A stretch of DNA of 64,000 nt from Kolteria novifilia (GCA_007748055.1 CP036279.1:7192001-7256000), one strand, 5' to 3'. Counted from the first letter of the stretch, positions 10,219 to 19,534 are shown. Numbers and translations: made by a program. The notes: generated by a model from the sequence alone, not told the origin.

Positions 10219-11442
10219 ATGCGAGACCTGTTCCCCCGTCTTCTCGGCGTCGCGCTGCTGACCACGAGCGCCCTTTCGGTCCTCGGTTGCGCGAAGAAGG
10301 AAGTGACCCGGCCCCCGCGCCCTCCGGTCCCCGTCCTCACCGCGAAGGTGGTCAAACGCGATGTCCCCAAGCAGATTCGGGTCATCGGCAATGTTAACGC
10401 CTACCGGACGGTGAAGATCAACGCCCAAGTCGCGGGCAAGGTCGAGACGCTGCACTTCAATGAGGGAGACGCGGTCAAGAAAGGACAACTGCTGGTCACC
10501 ATCGAGCCGAGCCTCTATAAGGCCGAGCTCAAGCAAGCCAAAGCCCAGCTCGAGGCCAACCTCGCCCGCGCCGCGACCGCCGAGCGGGAGTTGGGACGCT
10601 ACACCAACCTCATTAAGAGCGACTCGGTCAGCCCCCAGACCTTCGACACCAAGGTCAAGGATGCCGAGGCCCTTCGCGCCGAAGTGACCTCCGCGGCCGC
10701 CTCGGTCGACCAGGCCCAGATCAAACTCGACTATTGCTACATCCATTCCCCGATCGATGGCATCGCGGGCAAGTATCTCGTCAACGAGGGCAATCTTGTC
10801 TCCGCCTACCGCACGGAGGACTCCCAGGACGCCTTGGTCACCGTCAATCAGGTGCAGCCGATCTACGTCAACTTCGCCGTTCCCCAGCGATACCTGCTCG
10901 AGATCAACAACTACCGCAAGAAGGGAACGCTCACGGTCCAGGCCTACATCGAGGGAGCGACCCAGCCCCAGGAGGGCAAGCTCACCTTTCGCGACAACGC
11001 CGTGGACGAGCAGACCGGAACGATCGACTTTCGGGGCACGTTCGCCAACGATGACAGCCTCCTTTGGCCCGGACAGTTCGTGGAGGTCTACCTAACGCTG
11101 ACGATCCTGAAGGATCAGTTCGTAGTTCCCTTCACGGCCGTGACGCTGGGCGAGAACGGGAAATTCGTCTATGTCGTCAAGAGTGACGACACGGTCCAGA
11201 TTCAACACGTCGAGGTGGGTGATCGGCTCGATCGTGGCACGAATGTCGTCATCACCAAGGGAGTCGAAGACGGCCAAACGGTCGTCACCGACGGCCAACT
11301 CCTGCTGGCGCCGGGCGCGAAGATCGCCATCAAGAAGAGCCTCGAGTCGGCGGCGAACGAGGCGGCCGAGAAGAGTGCCGCGACGTCGAAAGAATCGACG
11401 AGCAACGCCCCAACCACCTCGAAGCGGGGCGCCGGCCGGTGA
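10219..11442 (+). CDS. RND efflux periplasmic adaptor (membrane fusion) lipoprotein
   Basis: This is a 407-residue HlyD/AcrA-type adaptor. The start at 10219 gives a lipoprotein signal with lipobox LSVLGC about residues 19-24; an in-frame start at 10168 would bury it. The chain then shows the barrel-sandwich half (VSGKVETLHFNEGD-like lipoyl motif near residues 70-90), an alpha-helical hairpin with Ala/Lys/Glu repeats, the returning lipoyl half (IHSPIDGIAG), a beta-barrel domain and a C-terminal membrane-proximal domain ending in a low-complexity Ala/Ser/Lys tail. Its TGA overlaps the GTG of the RND gene by four bases, so the two are translationally coupled and form one pump. Confidence 0.9.
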   Translation: MRDLFPRLLGVALLTTSALSVLGCAKKEVTRPPRPPVPVLTAKVVKRDVPKQIRVIGNVNAYRTVKINAQVAGKVETLHFNEGDAVKKGQLLVTIEPSLYKAELKQAKAQLEANLARAATAERELGRYTNLIKSDSVSPQTFDTKVKDAEALRAEVTSAAASVDQAQIKLDYCYIHSPIDGIAGKYLVNEGNLVSAYRTEDSQDALVTVNQVQPIYVNFAVPQRYLLEINNYRKKGTLTVQAYIEGATQPQEGKLTFRDNAVDEQTGTIDFRGTFANDDSLLWPGQFVEVYLTLTILKDQFVVPFTAVTLGENGKFVYVVKSDDTVQIQHVEVGDRLDRGTNVVITKGVEDGQTVVTDGQLLLAPGAKIAIKKSLESAANEAAEKSAATSKESTSNAPTTSKRGAGR

Positions 11443-14400
11443 ACATCTCGGAGCTCTTCATCCGCCGTCCCGTCATGACCACCCTGGTCATGTTCTCGAT
11501 GGTCCTCTTCGGGCTCGTCTCTTACTTCGCGCTTCCGGTGAGCGACCTGCCCAACGTCAGCTACCCGGCGATCGAGATCACCGTCAGCTACCCCGGCGCC
11601 AGCGCCGACCGCATGGCGTCCCAGTGCGCCGCTCCGCTCGAGCAGCAGTTGGCGATGATCGCCGGCATCCAGCAGATGACCTCGAGCAACTCGCTCGGCT
11701 CGACGACGATCACGATTCAGTTCGACTTGAGCCGCAACATCGACGCCGCCGCGGGCGACGTGCAAGCGGCGATCCAGCGCGCCCAGGGCTACTTGCCTGA
11801 CGACTTGCCGACGCCACCGGTCTACCTGAAGGTCAATCCAGCCGAGCAACCGGTCATCTACATCGGGCTGACCTCCGAGACGCTGCCGACGACCACCGTC
11901 TACGAGTACGCCCAGGTCCTCGTCGCCAACCAGTTGTCGATGCTCGAGGGGGTTTCGCAAGTCCTCGTCTACGGCAACTACCTCCACGCGGTTCGGGTCG
12001 AGGCCGATCCGCTCAAGGTCGCTTCGCGTGACTTGAGTCTCAGCGACGTGCAGAACGCTATCGAAAACGCCAACGCGACCCTCCCGACCGGAAGTCTACG
12101 CGGCCCCGCTTCCAATCCGACGGTCTTGACCGATGGACAACTCAACACCGCCGCGGACTACGAACCGACGATTATCTCCTACGTCAACGGCAGCCCCGTC
12201 CGCCTCAGCGACGTCGCCACCGTCGAGGACAGTATTAGCAACGACCAGATGAAGAGTTGGCTCAACAATCGCGAGTGCGTCGTGATGGGCGTGGAGCGAT
12301 TGGGCAACGCCAACACCATCGCGTTGGTCGACGCCATCGAAAAGATGTATCCCATCCTGGAAGATCAGCTTCCCGCGTCGATCAAGCTCTTCACCGTCTA
12401 CAAACAGTCGACCTCGATCCAGGAATCGGTCAACGACGTTCGCGACACGCTCGGGATCGCCATCCTGCTGGTCATCATCGTCATCTTCGCGTTCCTGCGA
12501 AAAGTGACCGCGACGACGATCAGCGGCTTGGCCGTTCCCTTCTCGCTGGTCTGCACGTTCGCCGTGATGTACTTGGCGGGCTTCAGCCTCGACAACCTCT
12601 CACTGATGGCGCTCACCCTCTCGATCGGCTTCGTCGTCGACGACGCCATCGTGATGATGGAGAACGTCGTCCGACACATCGACATGGGCAAGGGCCCACT
12701 TCAGGCGGCGATGGACGCGTCGCGAGAGATCAGCTTCACCATCCTGTCGATGACGTTGTCGCTCGCCGCGGTCTTCCTGCCGATCATCTTCATGTCCGGC
12801 TTGCTCGGGCGGATCTTCAACGAGTTCGGCTGGACGATCATCGCGACCATCATGGTCTCCGGCTTCATCTCGTTGAGCCTAACCCCGACGCTTTGCGCCC
12901 GGCTGCTCAAGGCGACCCCGAAACGGGAGGTCGAAGCGAAATCTCCCATCGAAGCGGAAACGGGGCTCTTCAAGATCTTCCTTCAGATCTACGCCCACAC
13001 GCTCCATTGGGCGATGCGGTTCCGACTCGTCGTCCTGCTGCTGGGAGTCGCGAGCGTCATCGCGACCGGTTACCTCTTCATGGTGATGCCCAAGGGCTTC
13101 ATCCCACCCGAGGACAAGGGCTACCTCATCGCCTTCACCGTCGCGGAGCCCGGTATCTCCTTCGACGACATGTGTCGGCACCAGTTGGCGCTCTACCCAA
13201 TCCTCGAGAAGGACCCGAACGTCGACAGCGTCCTGGGCGTCGTCGGCGTCGTCGGACCGATCACCTCGCCCAACAATGGGCTGCTCGTGATCATCCTGAA
13301 ACCGCGCAGCGAGCGCCAGCACAGCTCCGAGGAACTCGTCCCCATCCTCGCCGAAAAGCTCCGGCAGGTCCCAGGCATCGAGGCCTTCGTCGTCAACCCG
13401 CCCGCCGTCCCGGTCAATGCGACCCAGACCAAGGCGCTCTACGAATACCAGATGAAGTCGATGGACACGGCCGCTCTCTACGAGACCGCCGAGAAGATGC
13501 TTCTCAAACTCCAGGAACTGCCGGAGCTACAGGGCGTTGGCACCGACACCTACCTCAGCAATCCCCAAGTCAGCATCGAAATCGATCGCGAACTGGCCGA
13601 GTCGCTCGGGGTCAGCGCCCAGGACATCATCAACGCGCTGGACAACTCGTACGCCGAGCGGAAGATCAAGAAGATCTACGGGACGAGTCTGGTCTTCTGG
13701 CTCATTCTCGAAGTGGGGCCAGACTTCCGCGACGACCCGCAGGCGCTCTCGAACATCTACGTGAAGACACAGTCGCAGCAGATGATTCCGCTCGACACGA
13801 TCGTCAACGTCAAGGAGACTGTCGGGCCGCTGGTGGTCAACCACGACGGCGGTATCCCGGCCGTGACGATCACCTTCAACAATGCCGAGGGAGTGGCCCT
13901 TTCCGAGGCGGTCACCACGGTCAAGGATGCCTCGCAGGGGATGATTCCGGTCGAGGTCACCGCCCAGTTCCAAGGAGCGCTCGAAGCCTTCATCCAGTCG
14001 ATCACCAGCCTCTACATCCTCTTTCTGCTCTCGTTCTTGGTGATCTATATCCTGCTGGGCATGCTCTACGAAAGCTTCTTTCATCCGGTGACGGTCCTCT
14101 CGGGCTTGCCGTCAGCGGCCCTGGGAGGCTTCGTCACGCTCTACCTCTTCAACTGTGCCTTGGACTTCTATGCCTTCCTCGGCATCATCATGCTGATCGG
14201 CATCGTCAAGAAGAACGCGATCATGGTCGTCGACTTCGCGATCGAAGCCCAGCACAAGGGGGAGAAGACGCCGATCGAGGCGGCGGTGGAAGGCAGCTTG
14301 GTGCGGTTCCGGCCGATCATGATGACGACGGCGTGCGCCATCTTCGGGGCGATGCCGATCGCTCTGGGGCTGGGAGCGGGGGCCGAATCGCGTCGTCCGC

Positions 14401-14549
14401 TCGGACTGGCGGTGGTGGGAGGTCTCGTCTTTTCCCAGTTGGTGACGCTCTACCTGACCCCCGTGATCTACAGCTACCTCGAATCCCTCCAGGAGCGTCT
14501 GGGCGGCCATCGCCATCCGAACTCCCCACCGACGTCCGAAGCCCGCTAG
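11439..14549 (+). CDS. RND efflux pump inner-membrane subunit (HAE1, MdtB/AcrB type)
   Basis: This 1036-residue RND permease starts with GTG at 11439, inside the stop codon of the adaptor gene. The N-terminal MNISELFIRRPV, then SYPGASADRM, and the TM4 region with the proton-relay acidic pair (GFVVDDAIVMMENV) are typical of the AcrB/MdtB hydrophobe-amphiphile class and not of the CusA metal class. The second half repeats the fold and ends with the GIVKKNAIMVVDFA segment of TM10. The length is normal for the family. With the adaptor upstream and the divergent outer-membrane channel it makes a complete tripartite system. The substrate cannot be read from the sequence. Confidence 0.92.
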   Translation: MNISELFIRRPVMTTLVMFSMVLFGLVSYFALPVSDLPNVSYPAIEITVSYPGASADRMASQCAAPLEQQLAMIAGIQQMTSSNSLGSTTITIQFDLSRNIDAAAGDVQAAIQRAQGYLPDDLPTPPVYLKVNPAEQPVIYIGLTSETLPTTTVYEYAQVLVANQLSMLEGVSQVLVYGNYLHAVRVEADPLKVASRDLSLSDVQNAIENANATLPTGSLRGPASNPTVLTDGQLNTAADYEPTIISYVNGSPVRLSDVATVEDSISNDQMKSWLNNRECVVMGVERLGNANTIALVDAIEKMYPILEDQLPASIKLFTVYKQSTSIQESVNDVRDTLGIAILLVIIVIFAFLRKVTATTISGLAVPFSLVCTFAVMYLAGFSLDNLSLMALTLSIGFVVDDAIVMMENVVRHIDMGKGPLQAAMDASREISFTILSMTLSLAAVFLPIIFMSGLLGRIFNEFGWTIIATIMVSGFISLSLTPTLCARLLKATPKREVEAKSPIEAETGLFKIFLQIYAHTLHWAMRFRLVVLLLGVASVIATGYLFMVMPKGFIPPEDKGYLIAFTVAEPGISFDDMCRHQLALYPILEKDPNVDSVLGVVGVVGPITSPNNGLLVIILKPRSERQHSSEELVPILAEKLRQVPGIEAFVVNPPAVPVNATQTKALYEYQMKSMDTAALYETAEKMLLKLQELPELQGVGTDTYLSNPQVSIEIDRELAESLGVSAQDIINALDNSYAERKIKKIYGTSLVFWLILEVGPDFRDDPQALSNIYVKTQSQQMIPLDTIVNVKETVGPLVVNHDGGIPAVTITFNNAEGVALSEAVTTVKDASQGMIPVEVTAQFQGALEAFIQSITSLYILFLLSFLVIYILLGMLYESFFHPVTVLSGLPSAALGGFVTLYLFNCALDFYAFLGIIMLIGIVKKNAIMVVDFAIEAQHKGEKTPIEAAVEGSLVRFRPIMMTTACAIFGAMPIALGLGAGAESRRPLGLAVVGGLVFSQLVTLYLTPVIYSYLESLQERLGGHRHPNSPPTSEAR

Positions 14550-15108
14550 CATCTCCCGGGACGCCCCGACGGACCGACTTGAAGGCCGAATAACCCTAAC
14601 GCTCTTTGAAATTAAGACTTTACGAAGATTGCCGACTCTAAAATTTCACGAACCCTTCATCAGATCTTCACCTCCTATTGAAGCGAAATCGACATAGTTT
14701 GCACAGGGCCGGTACATTTCCGTGGGCTGGGATCTGAACCTGCGGAACCGGACCTCACTTAGAGAGGCGAACGGTCAGGCCGATGATTCCGCGCGAGGGA
14801 AGCACCAAGGGTGCCGACCAGCCCAATGCGGATCTCAAGCCTTCGGGCTGGGTCTACCGCTGGCGATCCTGTCGAGCAGTCGGCGGGTCGCGGCGGGAAC
14901 GTTTCCTGCTTGAATGTCGCCAATCGAGACTCGTGAACTCCCGCTCGCCCGCCTGGGGCGAGGACGGCTCCCTCCCTTGTCGAGGACTCGTCTTCCTTCG
15001 GAGAAACCTCTTCTCCCACCGCAACTTCACCGCGCTTGGACGCACGGATGGGGCCACCCGCGGGCGGCCTCGATCGGAAATGGAGATCCAACTCAAGGAA
15101 CCCCAGCC
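14550..15108. other. Long leader/intergenic region before plcP-like gene
   Basis: A 559-bp stretch without a convincing gene. The left 130 bp is AT-rich for this genome and contains the 11-bp direct repeats listed separately. The rest is GC-rich and has open frames that look like nothing known. A long 5' leader or an upstream small RNA would be possible. Confidence 0.4.
14644..14672 (+). promoter_or_regulatory. Three 11-bp-spaced direct repeats resembling Pho boxes
   Basis: Three heptamers occur exactly 11 bp apart: TTTCACG (14644), CTTCATC (14655) and CTTCACC (14666). Direct TTCAY-type repeats with 11-bp period are the binding pattern of PhoB/PhoP response regulators. A weak -10-like CATAGT follows at 14693-14698. 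The first downstream gene is the PlcP-like phospholipase, 437 bp away. The repeat is directly seen; its role is inference. Confidence 0.35.
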
Positions 15109-15966
15109 ATGAAAAAGGTGCGCGCTCTCTTTGTCAGCGACGTCCATCTCGGCTGCCGACATGCCAACGCCTCGGCATTCCTCGAATTCCTCCGCGATCA
15201 CCAGCCGGAACGGCTCTACCTCGTGGGTGATTTCTTCGACGGGTGGCGGCTCGGAAAACGCTGGTATTGGACCGAGAGTTACACGCTGATCCTCAAGCGA
15301 CTGCTCGACTTGGCCAACGCCGGCACCGAGATCTTCTACACCCCCGGCAACCACGACGAGTTCCTCCGGAGCTTTATCGTCACCCTGGGCGGCGTCGAGA
15401 TTTCCGACGAGTTCATCCACACCACCAGCGACCAGCGCCGCATCCTCGTGATCCATGGTGATCAGTTTGATGCAGTGGTAGTTCGAGCGAAATGGCTTTC
15501 GTTGGCGGGTGACATTGGATACAACATTCTCTTGAGCTTTAACCGAATCTTCAACTCGATTCGCCGACAACTCGGGATGACCTACTGGCCCCTGAGCATC
15601 TACGTCAAGCGACGAGTCAAGGAGATGACCAGCGCGATCAGCAACTTCGAGCACATGATCACGCGTTATGCTCGGTCGAAGGGTTGCGAGGGTGTCGTCT
15701 GCGGACACATCCATAACCCCGCCATCCACCGGCAAAACGATGTCATGTACTACAACACGGGCGACTGGGTAGAAAGCTGCACCGCCATCGTCGAGGACGA
15801 CAAGGGGCGGCTCAGGCTTGTCCATTCCCCGCTACACGATTGGACGGAGCAACCCTGGAACGCGTCGGCTCAAGAGGAGCAAACCGTTCCGCTTCCCGCT
15901 CCCTCCGATCTCGACTCGCTGATCGCACCCGATGCGGAAGAAGAGGAGCCCGTCGCTCTCGCCTGA
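15109..15966 (+). CDS. plcP: PlcP-like metallophosphoesterase (phospholipase C for lipid remodelling)
   Basis: This 285-residue calcineurin-like phosphoesterase has the full metal-site set: D11 and H13 in SDVHLG, D41 in GDFFDGW, N81-H82-D83 in GNHDE, H116 in IHGDQFD, and H200/H202 in CGHIHNP. The family is usually labelled UDP-2,3-diacylglucosamine pyrophosphatase-like. The YLVGDFFDGW...WYW stretch, the GMTYWPLS segment and NTGDWVESCTAIVE strongly recall the PlcP phospholipase C of Sinorhizobium, which cuts phosphatidylethanolamine and phosphatidylglycerol to diacylglycerol under phosphate starvation. Next to btaA, btaB and a glycosyltransferase this role fits better than lipid A synthesis. 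The start follows AAGGAA at 15095. A likely terminator comes right after the gene. Confidence 0.78.
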   Translation: MKKVRALFVSDVHLGCRHANASAFLEFLRDHQPERLYLVGDFFDGWRLGKRWYWTESYTLILKRLLDLANAGTEIFYTPGNHDEFLRSFIVTLGGVEISDEFIHTTSDQRRILVIHGDQFDAVVVRAKWLSLAGDIGYNILLSFNRIFNSIRRQLGMTYWPLSIYVKRRVKEMTSAISNFEHMITRYARSKGCEGVVCGHIHNPAIHRQNDVMYYNTGDWVESCTAIVEDDKGRLRLVHSPLHDWTEQPWNASAQEEQTVPLPAPSDLDSLIAPDAEEEEPVALA

Positions 15967-15980
15967 CAACAGGGGAGGGA

Positions 15981-16008
15981 CCGGGCTTGCTCGGCGTTTT
16001 TGGTTTTT
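15981..16008 (+). terminator. Candidate rho-independent terminator after plcP-like gene
   Basis: A short stem CCGGG/CTCGG with a four-base loop at 15981-15994 is followed by CGTTTTTGGTTTTT. It begins 14 bp after the stop codon. The stem is short, so this is a modest call; if real it would uncouple plcP from btaA. Confidence 0.4.
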
Positions 16009-16276
16009 CGGGGAGTCGACGATTGCTTCATGGCGAAGTAGTTCCATACTCCCCCCAACGGCCTGTGGTAGACTCTCGGCGGTAGCACCTCCCCAAGGTA
16101 CCCAACCGCGAATGTCGCCGTGCCCATGATCGGGCCGTGGGATCCTTACGCCATGCTGGGAAACATGCCCGTTTGTCGGGTGATCGGTAAAGGCTCGTGG
16201 AGTACGATTCGACCAGGACATTCACGGGTGAAGCTGACAGCGGCTCCCGATCAAGCGACTTCGAGGCGGCGACACG
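16009..16276. other. Intergenic region upstream of btaA
   Basis: About 270 bp between the candidate terminator and btaA, with no gene seen. It contains the 12-bp palindrome TTCACGGGTGAA at 16221-16232, 45 bp before the btaA start, which could be an operator but has no supporting second copy. Confidence 0.3.
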
Positions 16277-17476
16277 ATGAAGAACATTGGTGATTGGTTC
16301 AGCGGCAAGTGGTTCAATTTCGTCCACGGCAACAACCTCGTCTACAACACCTGCTGGGAAGATCCACGACTCGACCGCGTCGCGCTGGAGCTTGGCCCCG
16401 AGGACAACGTCCTGGTCATCACCTCCGCGGGATGCAATGCCCTGGACTACGCCCTCGTCGGCCCCCAGCACGTCTACGCCGTCGATATGAACCCTCGTCA
16501 GAACGCCCTGCTGGAGCTCAAGATCTCCGCGGTGCGCAATCTCGACTACGAACAGTTCTTCTCCCTCTTCGGACTCGGTCGGCTCGACGATTCCCGCGCC
16601 GTCTACCGTCGCTCGCTGCGCAGCGACCTCTCGCCCTGGGCCCGGAGCTATTGGGACCGCCGGATTGGCTACTTCACCTCCGACCCGCGGCGCCGCTCCT
16701 TCTACTTCCGTGGCACCTCCGGCACCTTCGCCCGTTTGATCAACGTCTACATCGACAAGATCGCCAAGGTCCGCGATGGGATCTCCGCACTACTCGCCGC
16801 CCAAACCGTCGAGGAACAGCGGGTCATCTACGATGAGCTGCGCGACATCATCTTCACCCCCTTCATGCGCTGGTGGCTCGGCCAGGACACCACCCTCTCG
16901 CTCGTCGGGGTTCCCCGGCCCCAGCGGCAACAGGTCGAACGCCACTACGCCGGCGGCATCATCGAGTTCATCCTCGAATCACTCGAGGCGGTCTTCGCCT
17001 CGCTGCCGATCCACGACAACTACTTCTGGCGCGTCTACCTCACCGGCGAGTATTCGCCCGAGTGCTGCCCCGAGTACCTCCGTCCCGAGAACTTTCAGAA
17101 ACTCCGCGACGGCGCGGTCGACCGGGTCTCGACTCACACCTGCTCGATCACCGACTTCCTCGAATCCCACGACGGACGCATCTCCCGCTACGTCCTGCTC
17201 GATCACATGGACTGGCTCAGCACCTTCGGTGTGCCGATGCTCCAGCGGGAATGGCAAGCCATCATCGACAAAGCCGCTCCCAACGCGCGGCTCTTGTGGC
17301 GCAGTGGCGGACTCAAGACCGACTACGTCGACCGACTCGAAGTCTTCCGTCGCGATCAGCGATACCAAGTCTCCGAGTTGCTTTCGTACAATCGTGACCT
17401 TGCGGCGGAGCTGCACGTGAAAGACCGCGTGCACACCTATGGAAGTTTCCACATCGCCGACCTGTTGCCGGCGTAA
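16277..17476 (+). CDS. btaA: S-adenosylmethionine:diacylglycerol 3-amino-3-carboxypropyltransferase (BtaA)
   Basis: This 399-residue DUF3419/BtaA protein transfers the 3-amino-3-carboxypropyl group of SAM to diacylglycerol, the first step of betaine lipid (DGTS) synthesis. Family signatures are visible: [12 protein letters not shown] near residues 22-33, [16 protein letters not shown] at about 50-66, and [15 protein letters not shown] at about 70-85. Later come [10 protein letters not shown] and the C-terminal LLDHMDWLS and [13 protein letters not shown] segments. The length matches known BtaA proteins (about 400). Its partner btaB lies downstream, but a complete IS630 element now sits between them. 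Confidence 0.9.
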   Translation: MKNIGDWFSGKWFNFVHGNNLVYNTCWEDPRLDRVALELGPEDNVLVITSAGCNALDYALVGPQHVYAVDMNPRQNALLELKISAVRNLDYEQFFSLFGLGRLDDSRAVYRRSLRSDLSPWARSYWDRRIGYFTSDPRRRSFYFRGTSGTFARLINVYIDKIAKVRDGISALLAAQTVEEQRVIYDELRDIIFTPFMRWWLGQDTTLSLVGVPRPQRQQVERHYAGGIIEFILESLEAVFASLPIHDNYFWRVYLTGEYSPECCPEYLRPENFQKLRDGAVDRVSTHTCSITDFLESHDGRISRYVLLDHMDWLSTFGVPMLQREWQAIIDKAAPNARLLWRSGGLKTDYVDRLEVFRRDQRYQVSELLSYNRDLAAELHVKDRVHTYGSFHIADLLPA

Positions 17477-17627
17477 GCGTGGAGCGATGGGCGTCCCCAA
17501 GGGTCGCATCCCAGTTCGCTCAACGCGAGAATTGAACTAGTGGTTCATCTATCCTAGGATTTCGGGTTGGTTGATTGCTTCTGTTCGAGGAAACTTGCTG
17601 CTTCCTGGAAAGCACGGAGGTTTCCCA

Positions 17628-18071
17628 ATGAACAAGAAGTACATCGTTCGCCTCACGGAAGAGGAACGCGCAACTTGTCACGCGGTCATCAAGAAGCTCA
17701 AAGGCTCCTCCCAGAAGGTTCGACGGGCACAAATGCTCTTGAAGACAGACGCCAACGGTCCGGCGTGGACGGATGAGAGAATTGCCGAGGCTTTTGGTTG
17801 TCGTGTCCAGACCGTTGAGAATCTACGCAAACGCCTAGTCACCGAGAGTTTTGCGTTGGCATTGGATGGAATGAGACGCGAGAAGCCACCGACTCCGCCG
17901 AAGCTCGACGGGCAGGCCGAAGCAAGACTAATCGCCATGCGTCTGGGAGAGCCGCCCAAGGGATACGGCAAGTGGACGCTGCAACTGCTTGCCGATCAAT
18001 TGGTTAAACTAGAGGTAGTGGAATCCATTTGTCCCGAGACCGTTCGCAAGACGCTAAAAAAAATCGCATGA
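17628..18071 (+). CDS. IS630 transposase, first frame (helix-turn-helix part)
   Basis: The ATG at 17628 is preceded by CGGAGG and opens a 147-residue frame. It encodes the DNA-binding half of an IS630 transposase: a homeodomain-like HTH with TDERIAEAFGCRVQTVENLRKR-like character, and the conserved PPKGYGKWTLQLLAD segment near its end. It stops at 18071 just after a run of eight A residues (18056-18063). In standard IS630 proteins the sequence continues from RKTLKK straight into the DDE domain. Here that continuation lies in the -1 frame, so this product is probably the N-terminal part of a frameshift fusion. Confidence 0.82.
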   Translation: MNKKYIVRLTEEERATCHAVIKKLKGSSQKVRRAQMLLKTDANGPAWTDERIAEAFGCRVQTVENLRKRLVTESFALALDGMRREKPPTPPKLDGQAEARLIAMRLGEPPKGYGKWTLQLLADQLVKLEVVESICPETVRKTLKKIA

Positions 18072-18766
18072 CCAAGCGTATGATCGACTATTGGGTGATC
18101 CCCCCCGAGAACGACGCTGAGTTCGTCGCTTGCATGGAGGAAGTCCTCGAAACCTATGAAAGACCCTACGATGCAGACCATCCGGTCATTTGCATGGACG
18201 AGCAACCGGTCCAGCTGATCAAAGAAACAAGGCAGCCGATTGAAGCTGCCAAGGACCATCCCAAGCGAGTCGATTACGAGTATGAACGAAACGGAACGGC
18301 GAGCATCTTCATGTTCAGCGAGCCGCTTTCAGGTTTTCGCCAAGCGACGGCCAGGTCGCAACGCACCAAGGTTGATTGGGCGCAAGAGGTCGCGCAACTG
18401 CTCGACACTCGCTACGCCGATTGCCAGCAAGTGACGCTGGTTCTCGACAACCTAAACACCCACACCAAGGGAGCGTTCTACGAGTTGTTTGAGCCTGCCG
18501 TGGCACGTGCCTATGTCAAGCGAATCACGTTCGTCTACACTCCGAAGCATGGGAGCTGGCTAAACGTCGCCGAATGCGAACTGAGCGCGATGACACGACA
18601 GTGTCTGACCGGTCGACGCGTCGGCGAACTCGACGAATTACGAGACGAAATCGGGGCTTGGTCCGATCAGACCAACCAGAAGCAGCGCGGCGTCGACTGG
18701 CAACTACAAATCGACGAAGCACGCACCAAACTGGCCCGACTCTACCCAAAAATTAAGAATGGATGA
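18029..18766 (+). CDS. IS630 transposase, second frame (DDE catalytic part)
   Basis: This frame overlaps the first and encodes the DDE domain. The first aspartate is in VICMDEQP, the second in LVLDNLNTHT, and the glutamate in SWLNVAECE. The sequence KKNRMTKRMIDYW...PENDAEFV continues family IS630 proteins without a gap if translation slips -1 on the heptamer A-AAA-AAA at 18056-18062. The fusion would span 17628-18766 and have about 379 residues. A TTG at 18029 could start it independently but has no good ribosome-binding site. All catalytic residues are present, so the element may be active. Confidence 0.82.
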   Translation: MSRDRSQDAKKNRMTKRMIDYWVIPPENDAEFVACMEEVLETYERPYDADHPVICMDEQPVQLIKETRQPIEAAKDHPKRVDYEYERNGTASIFMFSEPLSGFRQATARSQRTKVDWAQEVAQLLDTRYADCQQVTLVLDNLNTHTKGAFYELFEPAVARAYVKRITFVYTPKHGSWLNVAECELSAMTRQCLTGRRVGELDELRDEIGAWSDQTNQKQRGVDWQLQIDEARTKLARLYPKIKNG

Positions 18767-18787
18767 TGCACTAGGACGACTTTGGGC

Positions 18788-19534
18788 ATGTCAATCGCGC
18801 AGGATCTTAAGGTCCTTTACCATCTCACGCTCTCCCCAATCCGGGGGCGCACGCACGCCGAACGACTTGAGTCCTTCTATTCGGGACAAGCCGACAACTA
18901 CGATTCGTTTCGCAAGCGTCTCCTCTCGGGACGGGAAGAACTCTACGCTTCCCTCCCGGTGAACAAGGGAGACGTCTGGGTCGATGTCGGCGCCGGCACC
19001 GGCTCGAACGCCACCTACTTCGGCGACCGCTTGGCCGACTTTTCCAAGGGCTATCTCGTCGATCTCTCGCCTTCGCTCTTGGAGGTCGCCGAACGTCGTG
19101 CCGCCGAGCAGGGCTGGAACAATATCGTCACCGTCGAGGCCGACGCCACGACCTTCACCCCACCAGAAGGCCAAGCCGACCTCGTCACCTTCTCCTATTC
19201 CCTCTCGATGATCCCCGACTGGTTCGCCGCCGTCGACAACGCCCTGCGCTTCCTCAAGCCGGGCGGGACGATCGGGATCGTCGACTTCTACATCGCGCGG
19301 AAGTTCCCCGCCGAGGGTCGCTCCAAGCACGGCTGGTGCACGCGGTTCTTCTGGCCGAACTGGTTCGCGTTCGACAACGTCTTTCTCAGCCCCGATTACA
19401 TCCCCTACGTCAGCCGACACTTCGACGTCGTCGAGCTGAACGAACGTCGGGGCAAGGTACCCTACATCCCCTTCGGGAAGGTTCCGTACTACCAGTTTGT
19501 CGGTCGCAAGCCGTTGTCCAACGAGGAGCCCTGA
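18788..19534 (+). CDS. btaB: BtaB-like N-methyltransferase for betaine lipid headgroup
   Basis: This 248-residue class I SAM-dependent methyltransferase carries motif I VDVGAGTGSN at residues 65-74, a motif II/post-I acidic position in YLVDLSPS, and DLVTFSYSLSMIPDW, which is typical of BtaB and related lipid N-methylases. BtaB methylates the amino group of diacylglyceryl-homoserine three times to give DGTS. The C-terminal FWPNWFAFDNVFLSPDYIPY is also a BtaB-type feature. The start at 18788 has AGGA at its 5' side; that site directly abuts the right end of the IS630 element. It was probably co-transcribed with btaA before the insertion. Confidence 0.85.
   Translation: MSIAQDLKVLYHLTLSPIRGRTHAERLESFYSGQADNYDSFRKRLLSGREELYASLPVNKGDVWVDVGAGTGSNATYFGDRLADFSKGYLVDLSPSLLEVAERRAAEQGWNNIVTVEADATTFTPPEGQADLVTFSYSLSMIPDWFAAVDNALRFLKPGGTIGIVDFYIARKFPAEGRSKHGWCTRFFWPNWFAFDNVFLSPDYIPYVSRHFDVVELNERRGKVPYIPFGKVPYYQFVGRKPLSNEEP

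Larger units (their letters stand above)
17538..18773. mobile_element. IS630-family insertion sequence with TA duplication
   Basis: The element occupies 17540-18771 (1232 bp), flanked by TA at 17538-17539 and 18772-18773, the target duplication typical of IS630/Tc1-mariner. The ends are imperfect inverted repeats: GTGGTTCATCTATCCT from the left and GTGCATCATCCATTCT from the right, with about 17 of 26 positions equal. It holds one transposase in two overlapping frames. Removing it leaves a gap of about 77 bp between btaA and btaB. The right end stops one base before the GGA of the putative btaB ribosome-binding site. Confidence 0.88.

Noticed and set aside
16221-16232. TTCACGGGTGAA palindrome before btaA as a regulator site
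   Set aside because: Single copy, no second site in the locus and no matching regulator nearby.
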